Source: Bryobacterales bacterium KBS 96 (GTDB lineage Bacteria; Acidobacteriota; Terriglobia; Bryobacterales; Bryobacteraceae). Taken from it: a DNA stretch of 64,000 nt. Position 1 is the first letter of the stretch; each line of letters starts with the position of its first letter. Below the pieces are notes generated by a model. That model was not told the DNA's origin. It was given only the letters and a program-made list of their open reading frames with translations, and did no database searches. Position numbers and translations under genes: made by a program. Shown here one piece after another: positions 41,067 through 50,366 of the stretch. The stretch spans positions 376,729-440,728 of the forward strand of contig KB906767.1 of NCBI GenBank assembly GCA_000381625.1, written 5' to 3'.

Positions 41067-43475
41067 TTGTTGCGCACGTCCATTCGCACCGCTCTGATCG
41101 CATCCTTCCTATTTGCCGGCCTGTTGGGGCGCGCGTCCGGCGCCGAACCGTACGACTTGGTGCATGATCGATGGCCGGCGCAGTGGATTGCCGCGCCCGG
41201 CGTCTTCGGCGAGAGCTATGGCGTCTATCATTTCCGGCGTGCGATCGAACTCACCTCCAAACCAGATCATTTCGTCATTCACGTCAGCGGCGATAACCGT
41301 TACCAACTCTACGTGAATGGCGCCCTGGTTTCGTGGGGACCGGCGCGCAGCGACCTGACGCATTGGTACTACGAAACAGTTGACATCGCGCCACAACTGA
41401 CTACCGGCAAGAATGTCCTTGCCGCGGTTGTCTGGAACGACGGTCCGTATAAGGCCGTCGCGCAAAACACGAACGAGACCGGGTTTTTGCTACAGGCAGA
41501 TCGTCCGGAGAATGCCGCCGTGAACACAAACAAGTCGTGGAAATGCGTTCAGGACAAGGCATACGCGCCGCAATTGATTCCAAAGGGTCAGATAATCGGA
41601 TATTACGCGCTCGGCGCCAACGAACGATTTGACGCCTATCGCTATCCGTGGGGTTGGCGCGACGTGAGCTATAACGACGCTTCCTGGCTGAATGCGATCG
41701 AGATCGGCCCAGGGGCGCCGCGTGACAGTCGGGATTCTCCGAATCGCTGGATGCTAGTGGAACGCCCAATCCCCCTCGAGGAATTGAAACCCGAGCGGAT
41801 CGCCAGTGTTCGCCGGGCCGAAGGCATCAAACCGCCGGATGGCTTTCCGAAAAAACAGGCTCCGGTCACGGTTCCAGCTCACAGCACGGCCTCTCTCCTA
41901 CTCGATCAAAGCTATCTGACCACCGGCTACCCGGAGTTGACGATGAGCGGCGGCAAGGATTCGATACTCACCATTCGCTACGCCGAAACGCTGTACACAG
42001 GAACGAACCCGATCGATAAAGGCAACCGGAGCGGTATCGAGGGAAAGACATTCTACGGCTACTTCGATACCTACATTTCCGATGGAGGCAGCCGCCGCGT
42101 GTACCGGCCGCTGTACTGGCGAACCTGGCGATACATCAAACTCGATATCACAACCGAAGACCAGCCGTTGACGATTGATGATTTTCACGGAGAATTTTCG
42201 GCGTATCCGTTTGTACGTAAAGCGTCGCTTACTGTCGAAGATCCCAAGATAAACACCGAAATTCAGAAGATACTCGACACCGGATGGCGTACGGCCCGCC
42301 TGTGCGCGCACGAAACGTACATGGACTGCCCTTATTATGAGCAGCTTCAGTATGCGGGCGATGCCCGCATTCAGATGATGATTTCGCTGTACATGACAGG
42401 TGACTCTCGCCTGATGCGGAACGGAATCGCGCTGCTAAATTCTTCGCGTACGGCGGAGGGAGCGACGTATAGCCGCGCTCCTTCTCATTTGCAGCAATAC
42501 ATTCCACCGTTTTCTCTGTGGTGGATCGGAATGGTGCACGATTACTGGATGTATGTGAACGATCCCGGTTTCGTGAAGGAAATGCTGCCCGGGGTGGAAG
42601 CGGTGCTCTCTTTCTATGAGCGCTATCAAAAACCGGATGGATCGCTTCGCCGGATGCCATGGTGGAACTTTGTCGATTGGGTGAAGCAATGGCCGGAGGG
42701 CGTGCCGCCCGCCGCAGCCGACGGATCGTCGTCGGCTGCACTCGACCTGCAACTTGTGCTGGCGTACCAGTGGGCGGCGGACCTCGAAAAGTCGCTGGCT
42801 AGTCGGGCACGTGCGAGCGAATATCGGGCGGCGGCCGAGAAGTTGAAAGCCACCGTCCTGGTTTCCGATTGGGACGCGGCGCGCGGCATCTTCGCCGATC
42901 AACCGTCTCACAGGACCTACTCGCAGCAGGCGAATACGCTTGCCGTGCTCGCACGGATTGTACCTCCCGAGCAGGCGCGTGGAATTGTACAGAAGGTCGT
43001 AAACGACAACTCATTGGCGCAGGCCTCCATCTATTTCCGCGCGTACATGAATGCGACGCTCCGGGAAGTGGGCCTCGGTGGTGAGTATCTTGCGATGTTG
43101 GGTCCGTGGCGAGACATGATGGGAGACGGGCTCACCACGTGGGCGGAATGGAACGGCTCCGATGCAAGATCGGATTGCCACGCATGGGGCGCCAGTCCGA
43201 ATATCGAGCTCTTCCGGACGCTCGCCGGCATTGAATCGGCGGCCCCCGGTTTCTCGAAGGTACGAATTGCGCCGAATCCTGGAACTCTTCGGCATGTCAT
43301 TGCCTCGATGCCGCACCCAGCCGGCGAGATTCGCGTCGATTTGCGGCAGCCGGTTGTCGATATTGATCTGCCTGTGGGCATCGAAGGTCAATTTGTTTGG
43401 GACGGCATCAGTCATCCCTTGCACCCTGGACGTAATCGTCTGAAATTGGCGATCGCCGGCCAGGGAGTTCATTGA
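41067..43475 (+). CDS. Alpha-L-rhamnosidase (GH78-like)
   Basis: An ~802-residue secreted enzyme. After the signal peptide come a beta-sandwich binding domain (DNRYQLYVNGALVSWGPAR), a second beta domain, and the (alpha/alpha)6 barrel. The barrel has TYMDCPYYEQLQYAGDARIQ, the region with the catalytic acid, and LTTWAEWNGSDARSDCHAWG, the GH78 signature, followed by a C-terminal beta domain. The start is uncertain: GGGAGAAG precedes TTG 41067 and 41070, and TTG 41049 is also in frame. A rhamnose isomerase gene follows after 12 bp, which supports rhamnosidase activity. Confidence 0.87.
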   Translation: MLRTSIRTALIASFLFAGLLGRASGAEPYDLVHDRWPAQWIAAPGVFGESYGVYHFRRAIELTSKPDHFVIHVSGDNRYQLYVNGALVSWGPARSDLTHWYYETVDIAPQLTTGKNVLAAVVWNDGPYKAVAQNTNETGFLLQADRPENAAVNTNKSWKCVQDKAYAPQLIPKGQIIGYYALGANERFDAYRYPWGWRDVSYNDASWLNAIEIGPGAPRDSRDSPNRWMLVERPIPLEELKPERIASVRRAEGIKPPDGFPKKQAPVTVPAHSTASLLLDQSYLTTGYPELTMSGGKDSILTIRYAETLYTGTNPIDKGNRSGIEGKTFYGYFDTYISDGGSRRVYRPLYWRTWRYIKLDITTEDQPLTIDDFHGEFSAYPFVRKASLTVEDPKINTEIQKILDTGWRTARLCAHETYMDCPYYEQLQYAGDARIQMMISLYMTGDSRLMRNGIALLNSSRTAEGATYSRAPSHLQQYIPPFSLWWIGMVHDYWMYVNDPGFVKEMLPGVEAVLSFYERYQKPDGSLRRMPWWNFVDWVKQWPEGVPPAAADGSSSAALDLQLVLAYQWAADLEKSLASRARASEYRAAAEKLKATVLVSDWDAARGIFADQPSHRTYSQQANTLAVLARIVPPEQARGIVQKVVNDNSLAQASIYFRAYMNATLREVGLGGEYLAMLGPWRDMMGDGLTTWAEWNGSDARSDCHAWGASPNIELFRTLAGIESAAPGFSKVRIAPNPGTLRHVIASMPHPAGEIRVDLRQPVVDIDLPVGIEGQFVWDGISHPLHPGRNRLKLAIAGQGVH

Positions 43476-43487
43476 GAGGGCTACGAA

Positions 43488-44681
43488 ATGATGGCAGAGA
43501 ATACTGAGAAGGCCGTTTGGGAGGCCCTCGATCGATTTCAGATCGAGATTCCTTCCTGGGGGTTTGCGAATACAGGCACACGGTTCGGCAAGTTTCTCCA
43601 GGCGGGCGCCGCCACTTCAATAGAAGAAAAATTTGCCGACGCGGCTCAACTCCAGCAATTCACGGGAGCGTGTCCGTCGCTCGCGCTGCATGTCTTGTGG
43701 GATTTCCGCGATGGCCTGCGCAGCGCCGGTGAAATTGAGAAACTATCGAGCAAGTACGCCATTCGCGCCGGCGCAATCAATCCAAACCTCTTTCAGGATC
43801 AGGAGTACAAGCACGGATCGCTAGGCAACCCGGATCCCGCCGTGCGGAAGCAAGCTCTACGCCATCTCGTTGACAGCGTGGAAATCGCGCGCCGCCTCAA
43901 CTCCCGCGATATTTCGCTTTGGTTCGCGGACGGATCGAACTATCCTGGTAGCGCGAACATCAGGCATCGAAAAGACTGGTTCGCCGAAGGCTTGCGTGCG
44001 ACTCACGCCGAGTTGTCGCCGGCACAGCGATTGCTTGTGGAATACAAGCCGTTCGAGCCGGCTTTTTATCACACGGACATTGCCGATTGGGGCATGGCGT
44101 TTCTCTTCGCCAGGTCGGCCGGACCGCAAGGCAAGGTCCTGGTCGATACCGGACACCATTATCAAGGGCAGAACATCGAGCAGATTGTCGCGTGGCTACT
44201 GAGCGAAAACATGCTCGGGGGGTTCCATTTCAACGATCGCCGCTATGCGGATGACGATCTCACCATTGGCTCCATCGATCCGTACCAGGTGTTTCGGATT
44301 TTTCATGAGATCCGCTCCTATGAATGGGAGACCGGACAACCGGCCGATATCGCTTATATGATCGACCAGAGCCACAACCTGAAGCTCAAAATCGAGGCGA
44401 CGATCCAAACCGTGGAAACCGCCCGGGAGTTGTACGTCAAGGCGGCGCTGGTCGATCATGCCGAACTTTCGAAGGAGCAGGCGTCCGGGGACATCATTGC
44501 AGCGGAGGAACGTTTGAAAGCGGCGTTTCACACCGATGTGCGTCCCGCGATCCGTGCTTGGCGGCGCTCCAAGGGCTTACCTGAATCTCCGCTTACAGCC
44601 TATCGGGGAAGCGGTTATCAAACGAAAATAGAAAGTGAACGAGGCGCGAAGAATCTTTCCTCGGTCTCAAGTTATGCGTAG
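43488..44681 (+). CDS. rhaI: L-rhamnose isomerase (RhaI-type TIM barrel)
   Basis: A 397-residue barrel matching the Pseudomonas-type L-rhamnose/sugar isomerase. It has IEIPSWGFANTGTRFGKF, DISLWFADGSNYPGS, LLVEYKPFEPAFYHTD, VLVDTGHHYQGQNIEQIVAW and GGFHFNDRRYADDDL; these Glu, Asp and His residues bind the two metals. It should convert L-rhamnose to L-rhamnulose in the cytoplasm. It lies 12 bp after the rhamnosidase with a GAGAGGG site, so the two form an operon. No rhamnulose kinase or aldolase adjoins it, though a class II aldolase lies at 51332. Confidence 0.9.
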   Translation: MMAENTEKAVWEALDRFQIEIPSWGFANTGTRFGKFLQAGAATSIEEKFADAAQLQQFTGACPSLALHVLWDFRDGLRSAGEIEKLSSKYAIRAGAINPNLFQDQEYKHGSLGNPDPAVRKQALRHLVDSVEIARRLNSRDISLWFADGSNYPGSANIRHRKDWFAEGLRATHAELSPAQRLLVEYKPFEPAFYHTDIADWGMAFLFARSAGPQGKVLVDTGHHYQGQNIEQIVAWLLSENMLGGFHFNDRRYADDDLTIGSIDPYQVFRIFHEIRSYEWETGQPADIAYMIDQSHNLKLKIEATIQTVETARELYVKAALVDHAELSKEQASGDIIAAEERLKAAFHTDVRPAIRAWRRSKGLPESPLTAYRGSGYQTKIESERGAKNLSSVSSYA

Positions 44682-44944
44682 CCCCTGAGTTATTTAGAGT
44701 GACTGCCGTTGAATGAACGATGGCCCTCACAAATGCGTTTGGTTCGACACCGTACATCTCTGCGGCGAGATCGCCATTAGTTTAGACGTCCGTTCCGCAA
44801 TCCTTTCGAAGCAAGTGTTGCCGATAGCCGGTAGACACTGTCCGACGCCGCCGAAGGCCTGGGGATATTTTTCGGACGGCCCGGGCGGAACGCGCTGCGA
44901 GACGTTGTGCATCACAATGGATTTTGAGATGCCGAGGAGCACGC

Positions 44945-45733
44945 TTAAAGTGTCTTGATGAGGCCGCCGTCAATGACGTAGTTCGAGCCCGTGACGTTTG
45001 CGGTGCGCTTAGAGGCAAGCATCACCACCAGCGTCGCGACTTCTTCAGGCGTTGTCATACGGCCGGTAGCGAGGCCGCCGATGTTGGCGAGAATGTTCTT
45101 CCTGGCCGTCTCTGGATCGACGCCTGTAGCCTTCGCGACCGTCTGCGCGACGCCGTTCTCACCGAGCCAGAGATCTGTGCTTACCGGGCCCGGCGACACG
45201 TCATTGATGCGGATGCCGTGCGGGCCGAGTTCCTGCGAAAGCGCCTTCGTGAGATTGACAAGCGCGGCCTTGGCGGCGCCGTAGTCGACAGTTCCAGTAT
45301 CGGGCTGGAAGAACGCGTTCACAGAAGCGACGTTCACGATTGTTCCGCCGCCATGCTCGATCATGAAGGTCACGGCCGCGCGCGTCGCCCGCAGCGCGGC
45401 AAAGAAATTTATGCGCATCGCCCATTCGAACTCCTCATCGCTCGTGCCGAGGAATCCTTTCAGGCGGAGTCGGACGCCGCCGACGTTGTTCACAAGCACG
45501 TCAATGCGACCGTGATCGTCGAGCGCGCGCTTGACAAGCTGGCCCGGCCCATCTCGTGATCCAAGATCAACCGCTACAGGCGTGACGCGCTCGATACCAT
45601 GGAGGTTGTCGATCGTGCGCGCGCCCGCGACCACGATCGCACCCTCGGCGACGAGCGCCCGTGTGACGGCAAGGCCGATCCCTTTGCTCGCGCCAGTAAC
45701 GACACAGATTTTGCCTTCCAGTTCGAGGTCCAT
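44945..45733 (-). CDS. Short-chain dehydrogenase/reductase
   Basis: A 262-residue classical SDR: TGASKGIG coenzyme motif, NNVGG, Ser137 in IVNVASVN and Tyr151/Lys155 in YGAAKAA, then INDVSPGPVSTDL and the usual C-terminal VTGSNYVIDGG. AAGGAGCAGG about 7 nt before ATG 45733 decides the start over longer in-frame options. It stands alone on the minus strand. The substrate is unknown; a sugar or 3-oxoacyl derivative would fit the family. Confidence 0.92.
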   Translation of the reverse strand: MDLELEGKICVVTGASKGIGLAVTRALVAEGAIVVAGARTIDNLHGIERVTPVAVDLGSRDGPGQLVKRALDDHGRIDVLVNNVGGVRLRLKGFLGTSDEEFEWAMRINFFAALRATRAAVTFMIEHGGGTIVNVASVNAFFQPDTGTVDYGAAKAALVNLTKALSQELGPHGIRINDVSPGPVSTDLWLGENGVAQTVAKATGVDPETARKNILANIGGLATGRMTTPEEVATLVVMLASKRTANVTGSNYVIDGGLIKTL

Positions 45734-46206
45734 TCGCCAACCTGCTCCTTTCCCGGCTATCATCGCACCCGTCGCGCCTGGTTGCTCGCTGGTTCCCATC
45801 GAACCTTTCCGAACATGGTGAAAGGCCACCATGACAACCTGCGCTTCGGCCATGGGCTGATGTTAACGAATTGACCGAAACGTCGTCGAGATAAGTTGCG
45901 CCCTCAGCATTCTCGACATTCCGGACCTTGATGTCGAGCGAAGGCCTGAATATGTGCCGCTTCCGTGGACGCATCGGTCTCGCGACGTCTAGAGCGCAGT
46001 GGCTCAGCTCCCGTATCGTCGGCCATCTGGAACCAACAGAATTCTATGCAGACGTCTGTCCGAAGACTTACGCCGCATAAAAATACTGTGCCTTCGAGTC
46101 TGTCCCGGAACAACGAGTTACCACTTCGGTAACATTTTCTAGTGAGACAATACGGCCGGGAGTTTTAATTATCGCCGATCAAGCTAGCAAAAATTCCTGG
46201 ATTTGC
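45734..46206. other. Intergenic region, 473 bp
   Basis: This lies between divergent genes and should hold both promoters. I see no convincing gene. A small inverted repeat (GTTACC/GGTAAC, 46117-46133) about 75 bp before the VOC-SpoIIE start could be an operator. Confidence 0.5.
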
Positions 46207-47472
46207 ATGAACTCCTCCCATATAATCTCGCCGATGGGCGCCGACGAGCTACCCTTCGGCATCGAACGATCTCTGCTGCGGCTCGACCGCGACGACCCCT
46301 ATCTCTGCCTTCACTTCGCAATCATATTCGTTCGCGATCAAGAAAGAAGTCTTCGTTTCTACGTCGACAATTTGGGCTTCCGTATCGTTGTCGATCACAA
46401 ATTCGATGACGGCCGCCGCTGGATCGAAGTAGCTCCTCCAGATGGCAATGCCCATATTGCTCTGGCGCCGGTGGAACCGGAGGCCGATGTTCAGTCACTC
46501 ATCAGCCAGGAAACGCGCATCTGGTTCATAACCGAAGACGTGAACCGCAAGTATGAGGAGTGGATGGCGCGCGGCGTTCGCTTCCGTTTCCCACCGCAAG
46601 TCCCTGCCTGGGGCGGCATTCACACGCGCTTTGAAGACCCGGATGGGAACTCTTTCGGCCTTGCAGGATTCGACGAACTCACACGCGGCGTGGAGGCCAA
46701 ACGGCGGGCGCTGGCTCAGAAATATGAGGCCGAGCGCCGCGCCGCTCAAGAAATTGAGATCGCCAGGCAAGTGCAGGCTCGCCTCTTCCCCCAAATGCAT
46801 CCGCAGGTGAAGACACTTGAATATGCCGGTCTGTGCCGCCAGGCTCGCCAAGTCGGCGGAGACTACTTTGACTTTCTCGATCTCGGGCAGCAACGCCTCG
46901 GACTCGTGGTCGGAGATGTCTCGGGGAAAGGGATCGCCGCTGCCCTGCTCATGGCCAATTTGCAGGCCAACTTGCGCAGCCAATGCGCCCTCGTCCTGGC
47001 GCAACCGGAACTCTTTCTGTGTTCTGTCAACCAGCTGTTCTACGGGAATACCGTCGAAAGCGCTTACGCCTCGCTGTTTTTCGCTGACTACGACGCAGAA
47101 GCATGCCGCCTTCATTACGCTAACTGCGGCCATCTCTCGGGCCTTGTTCTGCGCTCTGACGACACCGTGTGCCGGCTCGACTCCACAGCAACTCTGGTAG
47201 GTCTTTTCCAGGATTGGCAGTGCAAGTTCGCCAATATCACACTCGCGCCTGGAGACTTGCTCACCCTTTACACGGATGGCGTTACCGAAGCCGTAGATGA
47301 CCGTGGTGAAGAGTTTGGTGAGGGAAACCTGATTCAAAGGCTTCGCCATTATCGCGACCAGCCCTGCCAAGCTGCCGTAGAAGCTATCACGAACGAAGTA
47401 TGCGCCCTGAGCCCGGGCAACCAGCAGGATGACATCACACTGATACTCGCCAGATGCCGATCCGATCCTTAG
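46207..47472 (+). CDS. Glyoxalase-fold (VOC) / SpoIIE-type PP2C phosphatase fusion
   Basis: A 421-residue cytoplasmic protein. Residues ~35-155 form a VOC domain (LHFAIIFVRDQERSLRFYVD, WIEVAPPDGNAHIALAP, HTRFEDPDGNSFGLAGFDEL). Residues ~160-190 are a charged coiled coil (KYEAERRAAQEIEIARQVQ), followed by the usual ARLFPQ linker. Residues ~200-418 are a SpoIIE/RsbU phosphatase with GGDYFDF, VVGDVSGKG, LYTDGVTEA and DDITLILA metal Asp residues. RsbU-type phosphatases activate anti-anti-sigma proteins. The VOC domain sits where GAF or PAS sensors usually are, so it is probably the ligand sensor. No partner kinase or anti-anti-sigma gene is adjacent. Confidence 0.92.
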   Translation: MNSSHIISPMGADELPFGIERSLLRLDRDDPYLCLHFAIIFVRDQERSLRFYVDNLGFRIVVDHKFDDGRRWIEVAPPDGNAHIALAPVEPEADVQSLISQETRIWFITEDVNRKYEEWMARGVRFRFPPQVPAWGGIHTRFEDPDGNSFGLAGFDELTRGVEAKRRALAQKYEAERRAAQEIEIARQVQARLFPQMHPQVKTLEYAGLCRQARQVGGDYFDFLDLGQQRLGLVVGDVSGKGIAAALLMANLQANLRSQCALVLAQPELFLCSVNQLFYGNTVESAYASLFFADYDAEACRLHYANCGHLSGLVLRSDDTVCRLDSTATLVGLFQDWQCKFANITLAPGDLLTLYTDGVTEAVDDRGEEFGEGNLIQRLRHYRDQPCQAAVEAITNEVCALSPGNQQDDITLILARCRSDP

Positions 47473-47814
47473 GGCGAGAGCAATCGTGCGAATCCGGTCG
47501 CGCATATCCGAAAAGATAAAGCACGCCGAATTATCAGGTCAGGTCGGATTGGATCGGGATTAGAGCATGTTATGTCCGGTTTGCGCGTGACTCGGCCAAA
47601 GACGGTTACAAGGTCCCAGAACGCCATCTCCGGACTAGCAGCCAAATCATTTCGCGTAGGGGCGGCAAACTGTCAAGGTGAATCTTGTTTAGAGCAACCA
47701 GATTCCGGGCCGAGTCCTGAAAGGCCTGCTATGGCCTACCGGGCCGCGTCGCATGGGAGTTATGTCGGCGCCTCACAACTTGCGTTTGCGAGAAGTTGAG
47801 GCTTTAGGAACGCA
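47473..47814. other. Intergenic region, 342 bp
   Basis: No convincing gene, repeat or terminator is visible between the SpoIIE fusion and the small convergent membrane protein. Short frames here lack ribosome-binding sites and family motifs. Confidence 0.4.
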
Positions 47815-47964
47815 TCAGATGTTGAGTCTCAGGAGCCTTGCATTCATCCTAGCGTCAGCGATACGGCGCGTGCGCGCCCTGTCCTGCGCTGCCCTCCAGT
47901 GCTTTCCGGACATTATCGGGAGGAAAATCGCTACAAAGATCGCTACAAGAATGGCTGCCGCCAT
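47815..47964 (-). CDS. Small single-pass membrane protein, 49 aa
   Basis: The frame from ATG 47964 encodes MAAAILVAIFVAIFLPIMSG, one transmembrane helix, followed by a strongly basic tail (KHWRAAQDRARTRRIADAR). TAGGAG about 8 nt upstream supports translation. I do not recognise a family. Without the ribosome-binding site and helix it would be dismissed as a chance frame. Confidence 0.45.
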   Translation of the reverse strand: MAAAILVAIFVAIFLPIMSGKHWRAAQDRARTRRIADARMNARLLRLNI

Positions 47965-48198
47965 GGTGCAGTCTCCTACGGACAGTTTACATCTCAAGGC
48001 CCGTCCCGCCCGGGAGAGAATGAGCGTATCCGATTTTATTAAAAGCGGGCAACCGGCTCCGTCATTTACACTTGTGATGAAAGGTTGCGCAAAGGCCATC
48101 GCGCGCAGGTAGTACTATTCGCGTAATGCCGTCGGGTGGAGCGCAACGGACCAGCGAGTTGCCGTTGCCGGGAATCTCTGTTCCACGATTTACCGAAA

Positions 48199-49116
48199 CT
48201 ATTGTTCACCTTCCGCCAACGATTCGATTCGGTTCTCGACAATCCTCTGAGTGTCGAAATTCTCTAATTTAAGAAACGCCGCCGCGGCCTGTTCGATGGC
48301 GCTGCGGGGCATCAGTCCGATCAGTTCGCTTCCCGCGATTTCGACCCCGCGCGTAGCGGCGCGCCGGGCGATCTCGTTGTAGACGGCGTAAAGGCCAGTC
48401 TGCTCGAAATCTGTCAGGTTCATGGAGACTTGAACGAGGTTACGCGACATAAGAGGCAGGCCCAGCGCCTTCACAGCGGGGAGTCCACCACTGCTCGTAC
48501 GAATGGCTCGGGCGATATCCTTGGCGACCTGAAGATCGGACGTCCGAAGATTGATGTTGAAGGCGATCAGGAATCGGCGAGCGCCTACGATCACGGCACC
48601 CGCGGTTGAGTGCAATCCCGGGCCACCGATATCGGGCTGCCTCGATTCATCAATCAACGCGGCTTCGCGGATCTCCTCGAATTCTCCGCGACGCACATTT
48701 TCAAGGCGCTGCCGCATCGGCTGCCAGGCCGCTGCTTCATAGAAGTAGACGGGAATGGAGAGTTCTCGCCAAATCTTCTCGCCGGCGCGATGCGCTAGAG
48801 CGACGCAGTCTTCGAGCGTGGCTCCACGCACCGGAACGAACGGAAGCACGTCGAGAGCGCCCAAACGCGGGTGAACTCCTTTATGAATGCGCAAGTCAAT
48901 CAGCTTCGCGGCTGCCGCCGTTCCCCGCACGGCCCCTTCCAGCACGGATTCCGGCGATCCGGCAAACGTAATGACGCTCCGATTATGATCCGGGTCGCTG
49001 CTCCGATGAAGTATAACCGCGCCATCGGCGGACGCGATCGCTGTTTCGATAGCATCGATTTTCGAGGCATCACGGCCTTCCGAAAAATTAGGAACGCACT
49101 CGATTATGGGCTGCAT
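48199..49116 (-). CDS. ftcD: Glutamate formimidoyltransferase
   Basis: A 305-residue enzyme with IIECVPNFSEGRD at the N-terminus, SDPDHNRSVITFAG with the active-site His, and IHKGVHPRLGALDVLPFVPV. It transfers the formimino group from N-formiminoglutamate to tetrahydrofolate, the last step of one histidine-degradation route. Length fits the single-domain form without the cyclodeaminase domain. It overlaps the upstream imidazolonepropionase-like gene by 29 bp, so the two are co-translated. No hutH or hutU is in the window. Confidence 0.93.
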   Translation of the reverse strand: MQPIIECVPNFSEGRDASKIDAIETAIASADGAVILHRSSDPDHNRSVITFAGSPESVLEGAVRGTAAAAKLIDLRIHKGVHPRLGALDVLPFVPVRGATLEDCVALAHRAGEKIWRELSIPVYFYEAAAWQPMRQRLENVRRGEFEEIREAALIDESRQPDIGGPGLHSTAGAVIVGARRFLIAFNINLRTSDLQVAKDIARAIRTSSGGLPAVKALGLPLMSRNLVQVSMNLTDFEQTGLYAVYNEIARRAATRGVEIAGSELIGLMPRSAIEQAAAAFLKLENFDTQRIVENRIESLAEGEQ

Positions 49117-50329
49117 GGCTGTCGGAAATACGCTCTGCTGGCGCGGTGATCTTGCATCCAGTTCGATTAAACACTATGCCGCCTTCCCGAATCACCATGA
49201 CGACATGATTCATGCCGAATCGGCGCGGCAACTCACGATAATCCGGAAGATTCATCAAGACTACGTCGGCATCCTTGCCGTGTTCAAGCGACCCACATCG
49301 CGCGCCTATTCCGCTCGCATGCGCGGCATTGATAGTTGCCGCGGAGATGGCTTCCTCGGCGCTCAAGCCGAGGCACAACACGGCAAGCGAAATCGACATC
49401 TGCAGATTGAATAGAGGAGATTCGATCGGATCGTAGCCGGTGCCGAGGACAACTGCTCCCCCGCTATTCAAGTACGCGCGTAGGGCGAGGCGATTGCAAT
49501 TCCGTCCGAGGACCTCTTTCCCGGGAGAAAGGGATAGCAGAACCGGCCATTGACTCAGCAACTTCGCGATACGCGGCTCCAAATCGGTCAGATAACCGAC
49601 GCTACGCAGTTCTGTTTGAGAAACAATATCCAGCAATTCGGAATTGGCTGCACCGCGCCAGGCCAGCTTACAAGGCACTCCCGCTCGTAATGCCAATTCA
49701 AATAGCTTTTGGGCCACGGCTGTCTGACCCGGCCTCACTTCCACCTCGAAGAAGTGAATCAGCCTGCGCTTCACGGCCTCCGCGATAACGGGCGCGCGCG
49801 ATGCGGCGAACTCCATGGGGTCGGCATCGGCGCCCGGGCGCACAAGCCATGTACGGGCCGGATGTCCGAAGCCGGTGCTCAGCTTGATTGTGCGGCGAAG
49901 CTCCTGTAAATCGCCTTTCGGAGTAGTTCCGCCAGCTTTGATTTCGGCGTGAATGGTCCCGTGCTGGAGAGCGCTTCGGAGAATGAGTGATGCCTCGTGA
50001 AGAATCTTCGAGACACTTGCGTGTTTCAACGCCGCCGGCAAACCTCCGGTCATCAAACGTAAACTGGAATCGACCATGCCCGGCATGACAAGCCGTCCAT
50101 GAGCCCGGATTTCTATCGCCGATTTCGCCTCTCGCAGATTTTCGATTCTTCGCGAAGGTCCGACTGCCAGAATCTTACTCCCCTGAATGAGCACCGCGCC
50201 ATCCGCAATAACTCCCAAATCCTGCAGCATCGCCCCGCGCCGGATTCCAGCAGGCCCTCGCAAAGTCAACAACTGGCGAGCGCCGCGGATCAGGATGGCT
50301 TGTTCCAACGGCCTCCGGCGACGGGGCAT
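49088..50329 (-). CDS. Imidazolonepropionase-like amidohydrolase homologue lacking metal ligands
   Basis: A 413-residue amidohydrolase-fold protein aligned with HutI by VIADGAVLIQGSKILAVG, the position-84 loop, EIKAGG, SVGYL, GTGYDPIESP and ISAATINAAHASGIG. The metal and substrate residues of active HutI are changed. The D-x-H-T-H of the N-terminal loop reads VDSSLRL (about residues 87-92), the later KLHAD region reads KLAWRG, and the DFNPG loop reads GYDPI. An active Zn/Fe site seems impossible. It lies between a rhomboid gene (37 bp) and ftcD (29-bp overlap). A pseudoenzyme role, such as complex formation with FtcD, or a decaying gene would both fit. Confidence 0.78.
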   Translation of the reverse strand: MPRRRRPLEQAILIRGARQLLTLRGPAGIRRGAMLQDLGVIADGAVLIQGSKILAVGPSRRIENLREAKSAIEIRAHGRLVMPGMVDSSLRLMTGGLPAALKHASVSKILHEASLILRSALQHGTIHAEIKAGGTTPKGDLQELRRTIKLSTGFGHPARTWLVRPGADADPMEFAASRAPVIAEAVKRRLIHFFEVEVRPGQTAVAQKLFELALRAGVPCKLAWRGAANSELLDIVSQTELRSVGYLTDLEPRIAKLLSQWPVLLSLSPGKEVLGRNCNRLALRAYLNSGGAVVLGTGYDPIESPLFNLQMSISLAVLCLGLSAEEAISAATINAAHASGIGARCGSLEHGKDADVVLMNLPDYRELPRRFGMNHVVMVIREGGIVFNRTGCKITAPAERISDSHAAHNRVRS

Positions 50330-50366
50330 TCAAGGCTTGCGGCGAAGCTATGCGACGCCGCTTCGG

